Below, piece after piece: positions 1 to 6,755 of a stretch of 13,707 bases of DNA. The stretch is from Bacteroidales bacterium (GTDB lineage: Bacteria; Bacteroidota; Bacteroidia; Bacteroidales; Muribaculaceae). Position 1 is the stretch's first letter; the number at the start of each line of letters is the position of its first letter. Position numbers and translations under genes: made by a program. The notes under the pieces were generated by a model. The model did no database searches. It was not told the DNA's origin and saw only the letters and a list, made by a program, of their open reading frames with translations. Location of the stretch: the NCBI GenBank assembly GCA_004552395.1, contig SFOK01000041.1, forward strand, positions 1 to 13,707. Direction: 5' to 3'.

Positions 1-28
1 AAAAGATAAGTAATTGATAATTCGTCGA

Positions 29-62
29 GTCCGGACAGGCTCCGTCGTCAGAGCTTGCGGAC
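29..62. repeat. Bulged hairpin, relative of the AGAGCTTGT hairpin family
   Basis: GTCCG (29-33) pairs with CGGAC (58-62). Inside that, after a 2-nt bulge, CAGGCTC (36-42) pairs with GAGCTTG (51-57) through one G-U pair, around an 8-nt loop. The inner arms resemble those of the hairpins at 6721-6741 and 9948-9976. It lies just downstream of a minus-strand promoter-like box at 66-73, so it would sit in the 5' leader of a gene beyond the left edge. It could equally be a terminator for a plus-strand gene to the left, although the T-run at 77-83 is rather far from the stem. Confidence 0.45.
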
Positions 63-65
63 CCG

Positions 66-97
66 CAAAATTACTATTTTTTTGCCGACATTTCCAA
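66..97 (-). promoter_or_regulatory. Putative Bacteroidetes promoter reading out of the left edge
   Basis: On the minus strand TAATTTTG (66-73) matches the Bacteroidetes -7 consensus TAnnTTTG. A TTG at 95-97 lies 21 nt upstream as a possible -33 element. Transcription would start near 60 and run leftwards into a gene outside the window. The heptamer repeat array lies immediately upstream. The -7 match is good and the -33 match is weak. Confidence 0.4.
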
Positions 98-102
98 CTT
101 CC

Positions 103-151
103 CTCCAACTCCTATTTCCTATTTCCTACCTCCTATTCCCTATCTCCTAAC
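103..151. repeat. Heptanucleotide tandem repeat (TCCTANN units)
   Basis: Six in-phase 7-bp units follow one another from 110 to 151: TCCTATT, TCCTATT, TCCTACC, TCCTATT, CCCTATC, TCCTAAC. A degenerate CTCCAAC unit precedes them at 103-109. The array is all pyrimidine and A on the plus strand. Short heptamer arrays of this kind are known from several bacterial groups as rapidly changing intergenic repeats. Here it lies just upstream of the minus-strand promoter-like site at 66-97, where changes in copy number would alter only upstream spacing. Confidence 0.7.
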
Positions 152-157
152 TAAACC

Positions 158-197
158 GAAGCGCTGCGCCGCAATTATAATCACGGCACAGCGCTTC
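158..197. terminator. Strong inverted repeat, possible terminator
   Basis: A 14-nt arm (158-171, GAAGCGCTGCGCCG) faces a 14-nt arm (184-197) across a 12-nt AT-rich loop. The single non-identity gives a C-A mismatch in a plus-strand RNA but a G-U pair in a minus-strand RNA, so the fold suits the minus strand better. It lies 87-126 bp past the stop of the minus-strand TPR gene. Neither side has a real T-run, so its role as a terminator is inferred from strength and position. Confidence 0.5.
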
Positions 198-252
198 ACT
201 GTATCTTAACGGGGAGCTGTTGCGCCCCTGTTGTTATGTCTCCAGTTTAATA

Positions 253-268
253 CCGGGCCGAAACCCGG
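253..268 (-). terminator. Short hairpin 15 bp after the TPR gene
   Basis: CCGGG (253-257) and CCCGG (264-268) form a 5-bp GC stem with a 6-nt loop. On the minus strand it is followed by TATTAAACTGG, which is only mildly T-rich. Position just past the stop suggests a 3'-end structure for the TPR gene, perhaps acting with the larger inverted repeat at 158-197. Confidence 0.3.
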
Positions 269-283
269 AAAGGAAAGTGTCTC

Positions 284-1039
284 TTACTTACCCAGACGAG
301 CTTTCTCGCGTGCGATGTAAGCGTCGACAGTGAAGACACCGTCAGGGCCTGCCTGCGACGACTTCTGAGCGTAAGCCTGAGCCTCCTGCGGATACTCTTT
401 CTCTATCTGCTCGTAAACCTTCAGGGCGTCGGCATATTTCTTCTGGGCGTCGAACACGAGCGCTTTCTTGAAGAGGATACGCACCGCTACCTCGGGATAC
501 TCCTCGGCTGCCTTGAGGGCGGCGTCGAAGCTGTTGAGGGCATCGCCATATTTCTTGAGGTTAACGTAGCAGTCGCCTTCGAGAGCGAGACCGTTAGCCT
601 TCAGCAGAGGCTCGTTGAATTTGGCCTCCTTGATATTGTCGAGAGCCTTCTGGTACTGACCCTGCTCATAGTAGAGGCTCGAGAGCATGATGCGGGCCTG
701 ATTGCCGCCGTCTTTGCCGCCCTCTTCCTTCACTACTTTCTCGTATTCCTTTATCTGGTTAGCTATAAAGAGGGAGTCGGAGGGATTCTTGCTCTTCATA
801 GTGTTCTGATAGGCTGTCTGCTCCACTTTGGCGAACTTCTGCGCCGAGGTGACGTTGCTTCTGTTTCTGAAGAAAATGAAACCGAAGACAAGCACGGCTA
901 CCACTACGATGCCGGCGATGATCAAGCCTACGGCTTTCTTGTGCTCCGCAATTTTCTGGCTTGCGTTGGTGAGATTCTCGCTCATGTTCTCCACGGCGGT
1001 CTTCTGCTCTTCCTGATGCTTTTTATTTGTTTTTGCCAT
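284..1039 (-). CDS. Membrane-anchored tetratricopeptide repeat protein
   Basis: The protein has 251 residues. A charged N-terminal segment (1-36) is followed by one very hydrophobic helix at about 37-57, ending in FFRNR, then a soluble domain. Residues 113-215 contain helix pairs with TPR spacing (SLYYEQGQYQKALDNI, GDCYVNLKKYGDALNSF, ALVFDAQKKYADALKVYEQI). The likely topology is inner-membrane anchor with a periplasmic TPR domain, like YfgM-type proteins; such domains usually bind partner proteins, and the partner is unknown here. The start at 1039 gives MAKTNKK and has no clear Shine-Dalgarno site, as usual in this phylum. A promoter box TAACTTTG lies about 65 bp upstream. It is divergent from rpoN. 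No enzymatic motif is visible and the exact function is not recognised. Confidence 0.85.
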   Translation of the reverse strand: MAKTNKKHQEEQKTAVENMSENLTNASQKIAEHKKAVGLIIAGIVVVAVLVFGFIFFRNRSNVTSAQKFAKVEQTAYQNTMKSKNPSDSLFIANQIKEYEKVVKEEGGKDGGNQARIMLSSLYYEQGQYQKALDNIKEAKFNEPLLKANGLALEGDCYVNLKKYGDALNSFDAALKAAEEYPEVAVRILFKKALVFDAQKKYADALKVYEQIEKEYPQEAQAYAQKSSQAGPDGVFTVDAYIAREKARLGK

Positions 1040-1106
1040 TGTGCAATACTGTTTTATCTGATAGGTTTGGCGGCTCTCGCGGGGAGGTACCGCAGATTTC
1101 AGCGGA

Positions 1107-1138
1107 CAAAGTTAATAAATTTCGGCGAGGTGAAGAAA
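1107..1138 (-). promoter_or_regulatory. Promoter of the TPR gene
   Basis: On the minus strand TAACTTTG (1107-1114) is a full match to the Bacteroidetes -7 consensus. TTTC at 1135-1138 lies 20 nt upstream, one base off the -33 TTTG. Transcription would start near 1101, giving a leader of about 60 nt. Confidence 0.6.
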
Positions 1139-1189
1139 TTTTTCCCAAGGATTTTATTCGACATAAGCCTCAAATCGGAAAAATTTTGC

Positions 1190-1197
1190 TAAATTCG
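1190..1197 (+). promoter_or_regulatory. Possible -7 box abutting the rpoN start
   Basis: TAAATTCG differs by one base from TAnnTTTG and ends 7 nt before the rpoN ATG. If used, the transcript would begin 2-4 nt before the start codon, almost leaderless, as at thiD. No -33 TTTG is seen at the expected distance, so this is weak. Confidence 0.3.
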
Positions 1198-1204
1198 CGC
1201 TGCA

Positions 1205-2680
1205 ATGCCACAGAATCTCTCACAGCAGCAACAGCTCCGGCTCTCGCAGCGGCTCGCGCCGATGCAGGTGCGCTATGTGCGTCTGCTTGAGATGAACCGT
1301 GCCGAGGCCGAAGATGCCGTCTACCGCGAACTCGTTGACAATCCGGCGCTTGCCGTGGCCGATGACCCGGCTTCGGATCCCGGTTCCGACTCGGCCCCGG
1401 CCCTCCGCTCGCAGCAGGAAGCCGGCCTGGAGCAGCGCCGCATGGAGCGCGACAACTTCTCGTCGGAAGATGATATGCCGTATTATCTGACGCGCGACTA
1501 TCTCCCCTCGGGCCGCAGCGACGAGCTCCGCAACCTGCAGTTCGCTCAGACACCGCAGCGCGAGTCGCTTTATGAGCACCTGCTCTCGCAGCTCGCCCAG
1601 AAGGATCTCGACGCCGACACTCTTCGGGCTGCCCGCTACATCATAGGGAATCTCGACAGCAACGGCTATCTGAGCCGCTCCATAGAGTCGATGGTCGACG
1701 ACCTGGCTTTCAACCAGGGCGTGGAGATACCGGTGAGTGTGATGCGCCGCGCCCTCGACGAGGTGCGCAGCCTCGAACCGCCGGGCATAGGAGGATCCTC
1801 GCTGCAGGAGGTGCTCGCCTTTCAGCTCGAGGCTATGCCGGGCGACCGCACGCGCGACGACGCGCTGCGTATCGTCCACGAGGCTTTCGAGGCGCTTTCC
1901 ATGCGCCACAGCCACCGCATCATATCGCAGCTCAAGCTCCCCGAGGAGCGCTACAAGGAGGCCATGCGCCTCATCCTCTCTCTCAACCCGCGCCCGGGAT
2001 CAGCTTTCGGAAGCGCCGAGGGAGCGGCCGCGGCTGTGCCCGACTTCGAAATCGAGGAGGACTCCGAGGGGCGGCTGCGTGTCAGTGTGCCCAGCTCTAT
2101 ACCGGCGCTCGTGATCGACGAGTCGTTCGCCGCCGCGCAGGCCGACCTGAGCCGCAACAGCTCGCAGCGCAAGGAGCACCGCAAGGCCAACGAGTTTGTC
2201 AACTCGCGCTACAACGACGCGCGCGATTTCATAGCCGTGGTCCGGCAGCGTCGGCAGACTCTCATGGATGTGATCACAGCCGTGGCCCGGCTCCAGGAGA
2301 GATATATCCGCACCTCCGACGAGGCGGACCTGCGCCCTATGGCCCTCAAGGATGTGGCCTCGCTCACCGGCCTTGACGTCTCCACGGTCTCGCGCGCCAC
2401 GGCCGGCAAATATGTGGCCCTTCCCTGGGGCATCATCCCCATGAAGCATCTCTTCTCCGAAGGTTATGCCGACACCGCCGGTGGTGCCGAGATATCGGCC
2501 CGCAGCGTCAAGGCGGCCATAAGGGAAATAATCGAGGCTGAGGACAAACGCCACCCGCTCAGCGATGAGTCGCTCATGCAGGAACTCACGGCGCGGGGCT
2601 TCTCGGCCAAACGGCGCACTGTGGCCAAATACCGCGAGCAGATGGGCTTCCCTCCCGCCCGGCTCCGCAAACTGATGTAA
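1205..2680 (+). CDS. rpoN: RNA polymerase sigma-54 factor RpoN
   Basis: The protein has 491 residues and the standard sigma-54 layout. The Q/L-rich region I is at the N terminus (LSQQQQLRLSQRLAPMQ) with the typical EL.DNPAL motif near 42-49. A core-binding domain follows, including an IGNLDSNGYLSRS segment, and then a DNA-binding part with a helix-turn-helix (LTGLDVSTVSRA). The C terminus carries the RpoN box AKRRTVAKYRE at 468-478, which contacts the -24 promoter element. Sigma-54 directs core polymerase to -24/-12 promoters and needs an AAA+ activator; none is encoded in the window. Length and all key motifs are intact. The start at 1205 places region I correctly. A small hairpin follows the stop codon. 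Confidence 0.96.
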   Translation: MPQNLSQQQQLRLSQRLAPMQVRYVRLLEMNRAEAEDAVYRELVDNPALAVADDPASDPGSDSAPALRSQQEAGLEQRRMERDNFSSEDDMPYYLTRDYLPSGRSDELRNLQFAQTPQRESLYEHLLSQLAQKDLDADTLRAARYIIGNLDSNGYLSRSIESMVDDLAFNQGVEIPVSVMRRALDEVRSLEPPGIGGSSLQEVLAFQLEAMPGDRTRDDALRIVHEAFEALSMRHSHRIISQLKLPEERYKEAMRLILSLNPRPGSAFGSAEGAAAAVPDFEIEEDSEGRLRVSVPSSIPALVIDESFAAAQADLSRNSSQRKEHRKANEFVNSRYNDARDFIAVVRQRRQTLMDVITAVARLQERYIRTSDEADLRPMALKDVASLTGLDVSTVSRATAGKYVALPWGIIPMKHLFSEGYADTAGGAEISARSVKAAIREIIEAEDKRHPLSDESLMQELTARGFSAKRRTVAKYREQMGFPPARLRKLM

Positions 2681-2684
2681 ACCC

Positions 2685-2702
2685 GCCCCTGATCTTCAGG
2701 GC
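2685..2702 (+). terminator. Hairpin just after rpoN
   Basis: CCCTGA (2687-2692) pairs with TCAGGG (2696-2701) around a 3-nt loop, extendable by one G-C pair with a bulged C. It starts 5 nt after the rpoN stop and is followed by AT-rich sequence (CATTAAATAATT) instead of a clean T-run. A weak intrinsic terminator or 3'-end stabiliser is plausible. Confidence 0.4.
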
Positions 2703-2803
2703 ATTAAATAATTGTCTGATAATTAGAGTGTTAATTAACAGCCTGATTGTCAGTATATAATAAACGGCCTGCATATTAAGGCACTGAATATACGGCTTCC
2801 GCC
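2703..2803. other. AT-rich spacer upstream of tcdA
   Basis: This 101-bp spacer is strikingly AT-rich against its GC-rich neighbours. It holds an imperfect inverted repeat (CTGATAATTA at 2716-2725 facing TAATTAACAG at 2732-2741, one mismatch). It also holds a loosely repeated motif: TCTGATAATTAG (2715), CCTGATTGTCAG (2742), CCTGCATATTAA (2768). It probably contains the promoter of the tcdA-lolD-rbfA-permease unit, but I see no exact TAnnTTTG box. A regulator-binding site is possible and unproven. Confidence 0.35.
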
Positions 2804-3550
2804 ATGGATATGAACCGCAACGATGAAGACTGGCAGTCAAGGACACGTCTCCTGCTCGGCGACGACGCTGTGGAGCGCCTCGGGCGCGCCTCTGTGCTTG
2901 TGGCGGGTGTAGGCGGTGTCGGCGGCTATGTGCTGGAGATGCTGGCCCGCTCGGGCGTGGGCGCCATCACGGCGGTCGACTCCGATGCCGTGGCGCCGGG
3001 CAACATAAACCGTCAGCTCATAGCCTCGCGCGCGACCGTAGGGCAGCCCAAGGTGACGCTCTGGGCTGAGCGCGTGGCGGCCATCAACCCCGACTGCCGC
3101 TTCACGCCGCTGGAGCGCTACATCGACACCTCCGGCGCAGCCTCGCTCCTCGAGCCGGGCTTCGACTTCGTAGCCGACTGTATCGACACTGTGGCGCCAA
3201 AAGTGGAGCTGCTGGCCAGATGCCTCACCCTCAGGATCCCGGTGATATCCTCCATGGGCGCCGGCGGACGTCTCGACCCGACGCTGGTACGCTACGGACA
3301 TCTGGCCGACACACGCGAGGACGGCCTGGCGCGCGCCGTGCGGCAGGGCTTCAAGAGGCGCGGTATCTGCGGCAACCCGCGGGTGGTCTGGAGCGCCGAG
3401 GCTCCCCGACGCCGATCGCTCATTCAGCTCTGCGAGGCCAACAAACGCTCCAGCTTCGGCACTCTCGCCTCGATACCGGCCATCTTCGGTCTCTACATGG
3501 CCAACGCCATAGTGCTCCGGCTCGCCGGCGTGGAGACGCACTCAAATTAG
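2804..3550 (+). CDS. tcdA: tRNA threonylcarbamoyladenosine dehydratase (TcdA/CsdL)
   Basis: The protein has 248 residues of the ThiF/MoeB/E1-like superfamily. The nucleotide-binding loop AGVGGVGGY is at 34-42. D59 and D61 are followed by the N67-x-N69-R70-Q71 motif that contacts ATP. The segment DCIDTV is at 125-130 and SMGAGGRLDPT at 150-160; the latter is characteristic of the TcdA branch. TcdA uses ATP to cyclise t6A at position 37 of ANN-decoding tRNAs to ct6A. This separates it from ThiF, the ThiS adenylyltransferase, which it resembles in fold. Start 2804 (MDMNRND) is used; an ATG two codons on is an alternative. lolD begins 6 bp after its stop, so the two are probably cotranscribed. 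Confidence 0.9.
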   Translation: MDMNRNDEDWQSRTRLLLGDDAVERLGRASVLVAGVGGVGGYVLEMLARSGVGAITAVDSDAVAPGNINRQLIASRATVGQPKVTLWAERVAAINPDCRFTPLERYIDTSGAASLLEPGFDFVADCIDTVAPKVELLARCLTLRIPVISSMGAGGRLDPTLVRYGHLADTREDGLARAVRQGFKRRGICGNPRVVWSAEAPRRRSLIQLCEANKRSSFGTLASIPAIFGLYMANAIVLRLAGVETHSN

Positions 3551-3556
3551 AAACAG

Positions 3557-4294
3557 ATGATACAACTCAAAAATATCCACAAATCATTCGGCACCTTGGA
3601 GGTGCTCAAGGGTGTGGACCTCACCATACCGGAGCGTCAGATCACTGCCATAGTCGGCCCGAGCGGCGCCGGCAAGACCACTCTCCTTCAGATCGCCGGC
3701 ACACTGCTGCGGCCTGACCGGGGCGAGGTGCTCTACGACGGCGCGGAGGTCTCGGGCCTCGGCGACCGCCGTCTCTCCGCTTTCCGCAACCGAGAGATAG
3801 GCTTCGTGTTTCAGTTCCACCGCCTCCTGCCGGAGTTCACGGCCCTGGAGAATGTGGCACTCCCGGCCCGCATAGGCGGCGAGAAGTCGGCCAAGGCCAA
3901 CCGGCGCGCCATGGAGCTGCTCGGGAGGCTCGGCCTGGCCGACCGAGCCTCCCACAAGCCGGCGCAGCTCTCGGGCGGCGAATGCCAGAGGGTGGCTGTG
4001 GCCCGTGCACTGATCAACTCGCCCAAGGTGGTGCTTGCCGACGAACCCACAGGCTCGCTCGACTCCCGCAACCGCAACGAGATACAGGCCCTCTTCTCGC
4101 GTCTCTGCGCCGAGCTGGGCCAGACTTTCGTCATTGTGACCCACGACCCGTCGCTCGCTTCGATAGCTCACACCACGGTCACTTTGGCCGACGGCGCGGT
4201 GATAGGCGTGGAATCGCTCAACTATGATGCCCCCTCAGGCGTTGTTATCTCTGAAGAAGCCGATGAAGTTCCGGAGGCCGATTCGCAACAGTAA
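3557..4294 (+). CDS. lolD: LolD-type lipoprotein-release ABC transporter ATPase
   Basis: The protein has 245 residues and is a complete ABC ATPase of the MacB/LolD family. The Walker A is GPSGAGKTT (34-42), the Q-loop glutamine Q86 lies in FVFQFHRLLPEF, the signature is LSGGE (138-142), the Walker B is VVLADE (158-163), the D-loop is SLD (167-169), and the switch histidine is H196 in VTHD. FQFHRLLPEFTALENV is typical of LolD. The LolCDE complex extracts mature lipoproteins from the inner membrane for transfer to the outer membrane. The likely permease partner is encoded at 4831-6273, beyond rbfA. The gene starts 6 bp after tcdA and ends 18 bp before rbfA. An acidic tail (about 220-245) extends past the catalytic fold. 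The family also includes efflux and FtsE-like ATPases, but the neighbouring permease favours Lol. Confidence 0.85.
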   Translation: MIQLKNIHKSFGTLEVLKGVDLTIPERQITAIVGPSGAGKTTLLQIAGTLLRPDRGEVLYDGAEVSGLGDRRLSAFRNREIGFVFQFHRLLPEFTALENVALPARIGGEKSAKANRRAMELLGRLGLADRASHKPAQLSGGECQRVAVARALINSPKVVLADEPTGSLDSRNRNEIQALFSRLCAELGQTFVIVTHDPSLASIAHTTVTLADGAVIGVESLNYDAPSGVVISEEADEVPEADSQQ

Positions 4295-4312
4295 CTATTA
4301 AAGATCAAGACA

Positions 4313-4699
4313 ATGGAAGGTAAACGACAAGCTAAAATAGCCCGACTCATACAGAAAGAATTATCCGAGATTTTCCGCCGCCAGACTGCCGCCATGGGCA
4401 ATGTGCTGGTGAGCGTGAGCGCCGTCAAGATCAGCCCCGACCTGAGCATAGCGCGTGTGTATCTCAGCATCTTCCCGGGTGACAAGGCGCAGGCTATCCT
4501 CGCCAACATCAACGCACAGAGCAAGACGGTGCGCTACGAGCTCGCGCAGGCCGTGAAGCAGATGCTCCGCAAATGCCCTGAGCTGCATTTCTATCTCGAC
4601 GATTCGCTCGACTATATCGAGAACATAGACCGTCTGCTCGCCACCGACAAGCATCTTCACGACGAGGAAGACGCCGCTCAGCCTACCGAAGGCGAGTAA
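4313..4699 (+). CDS. rbfA: Ribosome-binding factor A
   Basis: The protein has 128 residues, the normal size for RbfA. The N terminus (RQAKIARLIQKELSEIFRR) is the family's first helix. The KH-like core follows (VLVSVSAVKISPDLSIARVYLSIF). The segment VRYELAQAVKQMLRKCPELHFYLDDSLDYIENIDRLL is the conserved C-terminal half. RbfA binds the 30S subunit during late 16S rRNA maturation. The gene sits between lolD and the permease with an 18-bp gap on the left and 131 bp on the right. Its last codons and stop lie inside the first copy of a tandem repeat that continues into the spacer, so the acidic tail (EEDAAQPTEGE) may be evolving with that repeat. Confidence 0.93.
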   Translation: MEGKRQAKIARLIQKELSEIFRRQTAAMGNVLVSVSAVKISPDLSIARVYLSIFPGDKAQAILANINAQSKTVRYELAQAVKQMLRKCPELHFYLDDSLDYIENIDRLLATDKHLHDEEDAAQPTEGE

Positions 4700-4785
4700 G
4701 CTCTCCCCCCGTAAGACTCTTCCCTCCCGAAGGCGAGTAAGCTCTCCCGGGAAGGCTCTCCACTCCTGAAAGCGGGTAAGCCCCC
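4686..4785. repeat. Tandem repeat copying the rbfA 3' end
   Basis: A 22-bp identical segment occurs at 4686-4707 and 4727-4748 (period 41 bp, containing GAAGGCGAGTAAGCTCTCCC). A degenerate third copy starts at 4765 (CCTGAAAGCGGGTAAGCCCCC). The first copy contains the final Gly-Glu codons and TAA stop of rbfA, and the later copies repeat the GAGTAA/GGGTAA in non-coding sequence. Between copies 1 and 2 a shorter GTAAGACTC echo is seen. The array fills most of the 131-bp gap before the permease gene. Confidence 0.75.
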
Positions 4786-4830
4786 GCACCACTAACAGCG
4801 GCCCGGCGCCGCATACCTGATATCAACCGG

Positions 4831-6273
4831 ATGGCCAATCCACTGGCAGCGAAGACGGCCTGGCGCTACCTCTTCGCCCGCAAATCTCACAGCGCCGTGA
4901 ATTTCATATCCAACGTGGCTATGTGCGGCATCGCCGTGGCCACGATGGCCATGGTCTGTGTCCTCTCGGTTTTCAATGGATTCCAGGACTTCGCCCGCTC
5001 CAACGCGGCGCGCATCATACCCGATGTGCTCGTCTCCCCCGCGAAAGGGAAGAGCATAGCCTCGGCTGACTCGCTCGCCTCGCAGCTTGCCAAGCTCCCG
5101 GCAGTGGCCGAGGCCATGCCGGCTGTCACCGACAACGCTCTGCTCTCGGCGGCAGGCCTTCAGCTCCCGGTGACGCTGCTCGGTGTCGATGCCGCTCCAT
5201 ACGAGCGGATCACCGGCATACGCTCCATTCTCATGCCTGGCTCGCGCTATCTGCTTCAGTCGCAGGGCGGCTGCAGTCTCACCGGTGCCGACCTCGGTTC
5301 TGACCCGGCGGCTGTGGAGGAGGTCCAGGTCGAGGAGATATCTGGCGAGACGTTCGACGAATCGCAGCTCGACATCTCAGCCGACGCGCTCTATTCAGCA
5401 GCCGACGAGGACGACCCGCTGCTCGGCGGCGACGACACGCAGGCCCCGGAGAATTTCGCGCTCGTAAGCATAGGCGTACTGCAGAACCTCGTGGAGCTGC
5501 CGGCGGGAATCGACCCTGAACGCACCGGTGTGCCTCCGGGCCTCGGCGTGAATCTGTTCGTGCCGCGGCGCACCACCGCCATCAACCTGTCGAACCCGGC
5601 CTCATCGTTCCTCATCGACTCGGTGGGGATCACGGGCGCTTTCACTTCGCTCCGCTCGGAGATGGACAACAATACTGTGCTCATCGACATAAATCTGGCG
5701 CGCAACCTGCTGGAATATACCCACGAAGCATCGCAGATATATCTCAAAGCGGCGCCGGGTGTCACCGACTCGCAGCTCAAAGAGATTGTGGAGCAGCGCC
5801 TTGGGCCCGGCTTCCGCGCCGACGACCGCGCCGGACAGCAGACCTTCCATCAGAACATGGTCCGTGTGGAGAAGTGGATCACCTTCCTGCTGCTGAGTTG
5901 CATCTTGCTCATAGCCTCGTTCAATGTGGTGAGCACTGTCACCATGCTAATTGTGGAGAAGAAGCGCGGCATACGAACACTGCGCTGCTTAGGTGCCTCG
6001 CGCCGGACCATCGGCGCCGTGTTCAGCTGGGAAAGCATCTATGTGTGCTGCCTGGGTGCCTTCGCCGGCATTCTTCTCGGACTGGCGCTCTGCCTCATCC
6101 AGCAGCATTTCGGCATCATATCCATAGGCGGCAGCGGCACCAACCTGATGCTCCACTCTTATCCGGTCAAAATCGTGGCCACCGACCTGCTTGTGGTCCT
6201 CGCTCCCGTGGCTGTGATTGCGCTCCTCACGGCTCTCGCCGCCTCGCGCTTCGCCCACCGCATAGCCCGCTAA
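4831..6273 (+). CDS. LolC/LolE-type FtsX-like ABC permease
   Basis: The protein has 480 residues in a MacB/LolC fold. One membrane helix near the N terminus (about 25-48) is followed by a large periplasmic domain (50-348) and three C-terminal helices (about 350-373, 400-424, 450-472). The N-terminal signature WRYLFARKSHSAVNFIS and the coupling segment EKKRGIRTLRCLGAS (376-390) are typical of lipoprotein-release permeases. With LolD it would extract lipoproteins from the inner membrane. Related proteins are commonly about 400-415 residues. The extra length matches an acidic insert at about 158-207 (VEEVQVEEISGETFDES and ADEDDPLLGGDD). I cannot tell LolC from LolE, and a homodimer is possible because only one permease is here. 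A 131-bp repeat-bearing gap separates it from rbfA. Confidence 0.85.
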   Translation: MANPLAAKTAWRYLFARKSHSAVNFISNVAMCGIAVATMAMVCVLSVFNGFQDFARSNAARIIPDVLVSPAKGKSIASADSLASQLAKLPAVAEAMPAVTDNALLSAAGLQLPVTLLGVDAAPYERITGIRSILMPGSRYLLQSQGGCSLTGADLGSDPAAVEEVQVEEISGETFDESQLDISADALYSAADEDDPLLGGDDTQAPENFALVSIGVLQNLVELPAGIDPERTGVPPGLGVNLFVPRRTTAINLSNPASSFLIDSVGITGAFTSLRSEMDNNTVLIDINLARNLLEYTHEASQIYLKAAPGVTDSQLKEIVEQRLGPGFRADDRAGQQTFHQNMVRVEKWITFLLLSCILLIASFNVVSTVTMLIVEKKRGIRTLRCLGASRRTIGAVFSWESIYVCCLGAFAGILLGLALCLIQQHFGIISIGGSGTNLMLHSYPVKIVATDLLVVLAPVAVIALLTALAASRFAHRIAR

Positions 6274-6329
6274 AGCCGGCCTTAACCGCCCCTAATGATC
6301 TGTTATCTAACTTGTTATAAGCCGGTGCT

Positions 6330-6701
6330 TTACTTATAGAATACGAGCGCCACGGCTCCCACGAGCAGCAGCATGGCCAGATAGTGGTTCCAGCGCAGAC
6401 TGAAATTGTCGAACGCTATCAGGCTGAAGATCACAAACACCACGAGTGTGATCACCTCCTGCATTATCTTCAGCTGCATCAGCGAATACGGGCCGCCGTT
6501 CCCCTCGAATCCGATGCGGTTGGCCGGCACCTGAAACGAATATTCGATCAGGGCCACGCCCCACGAACAGATAATCACGAGCCACAGAGGCCACGAGGCC
6601 GACACGCCGGTGCTCTGAAGCTTCAGATGCCCGTACCAGGCTATGGTCATGAAGATATTGGAGACTACAAGTAATATTACGGTGAGTATTGCGGGCGACA
6701 T
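6330..6701 (-). CDS. DMT-type membrane protein of the DUF486 family
   Basis: The protein has 123 residues and four predicted membrane helices (about 4-24, 36-54, 76-98, 104-121). Motifs characteristic of DUF486 are present: AWYGHLK (21-27), EYSFQVPANRIG (53-64) and QLKIMQEVITLVVF (76-89). DUF486 belongs to the drug/metabolite transporter superfamily in half-size form, so it probably acts as an oligomer; its substrate is unknown. It is convergent with the permease gene (56-bp gap, no clear terminator). A hairpin lies 20-40 bp upstream of its start, between it and the lipoprotein gene at 6756. Confidence 0.88.
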   Translation of the reverse strand: MSPAILTVILLVVSNIFMTIAWYGHLKLQSTGVSASWPLWLVIICSWGVALIEYSFQVPANRIGFEGNGGPYSLMQLKIMQEVITLVVFVIFSLIAFDNFSLRWNHYLAMLLLVGAVALVFYK

Positions 6702-6720
6702 TTTTATGATTTGTTTTCTT

Positions 6721-6741
6721 AGAGCCTGTCTGACAAGCTCT
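6721..6741. repeat. Hairpin of the AGAGC(C/T)TGT family
   Basis: AGAGCCTGT (6721-6729) faces ACAAGCTCT (6733-6741) across a 3-nt loop; the single C/T difference leaves one wobble or mismatch depending on strand. The right arm is identical to that of the hairpin at 9968-9976, and the inner arms of the hairpin at 29-62 are similar. It sits in the 54-bp gap between two minus-strand genes and could attenuate or separate their transcripts. No T-run follows on the minus strand. Confidence 0.6.
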
Positions 6742-6755
6742 TAGGTTCGGTTTTC

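Noticed and set aside
1..14. TAAGTAAT at the left edge as a second copy of the palindrome's terminal repeat
   Set aside because: Only seven bases match TAAGTAACTC, the next inner block is absent, and such AT-rich matches are expected by chance.
2804..3550. The ThiF-fold protein as the ThiF partner of the thi cluster
   Set aside because: SMGAGGRLDPT and the overall sequence match the TcdA/CsdL branch, and the gene is 7 kb from the thi genes and cotranscribed with lolD and rbfA.
6274..6329. Bidirectional terminator between the permease and DUF486 genes
   Set aside because: Only a short AAGCCGGCCTT-like palindrome and a direct repeat of AGCCGG are present; no stem with a T-run on either side.
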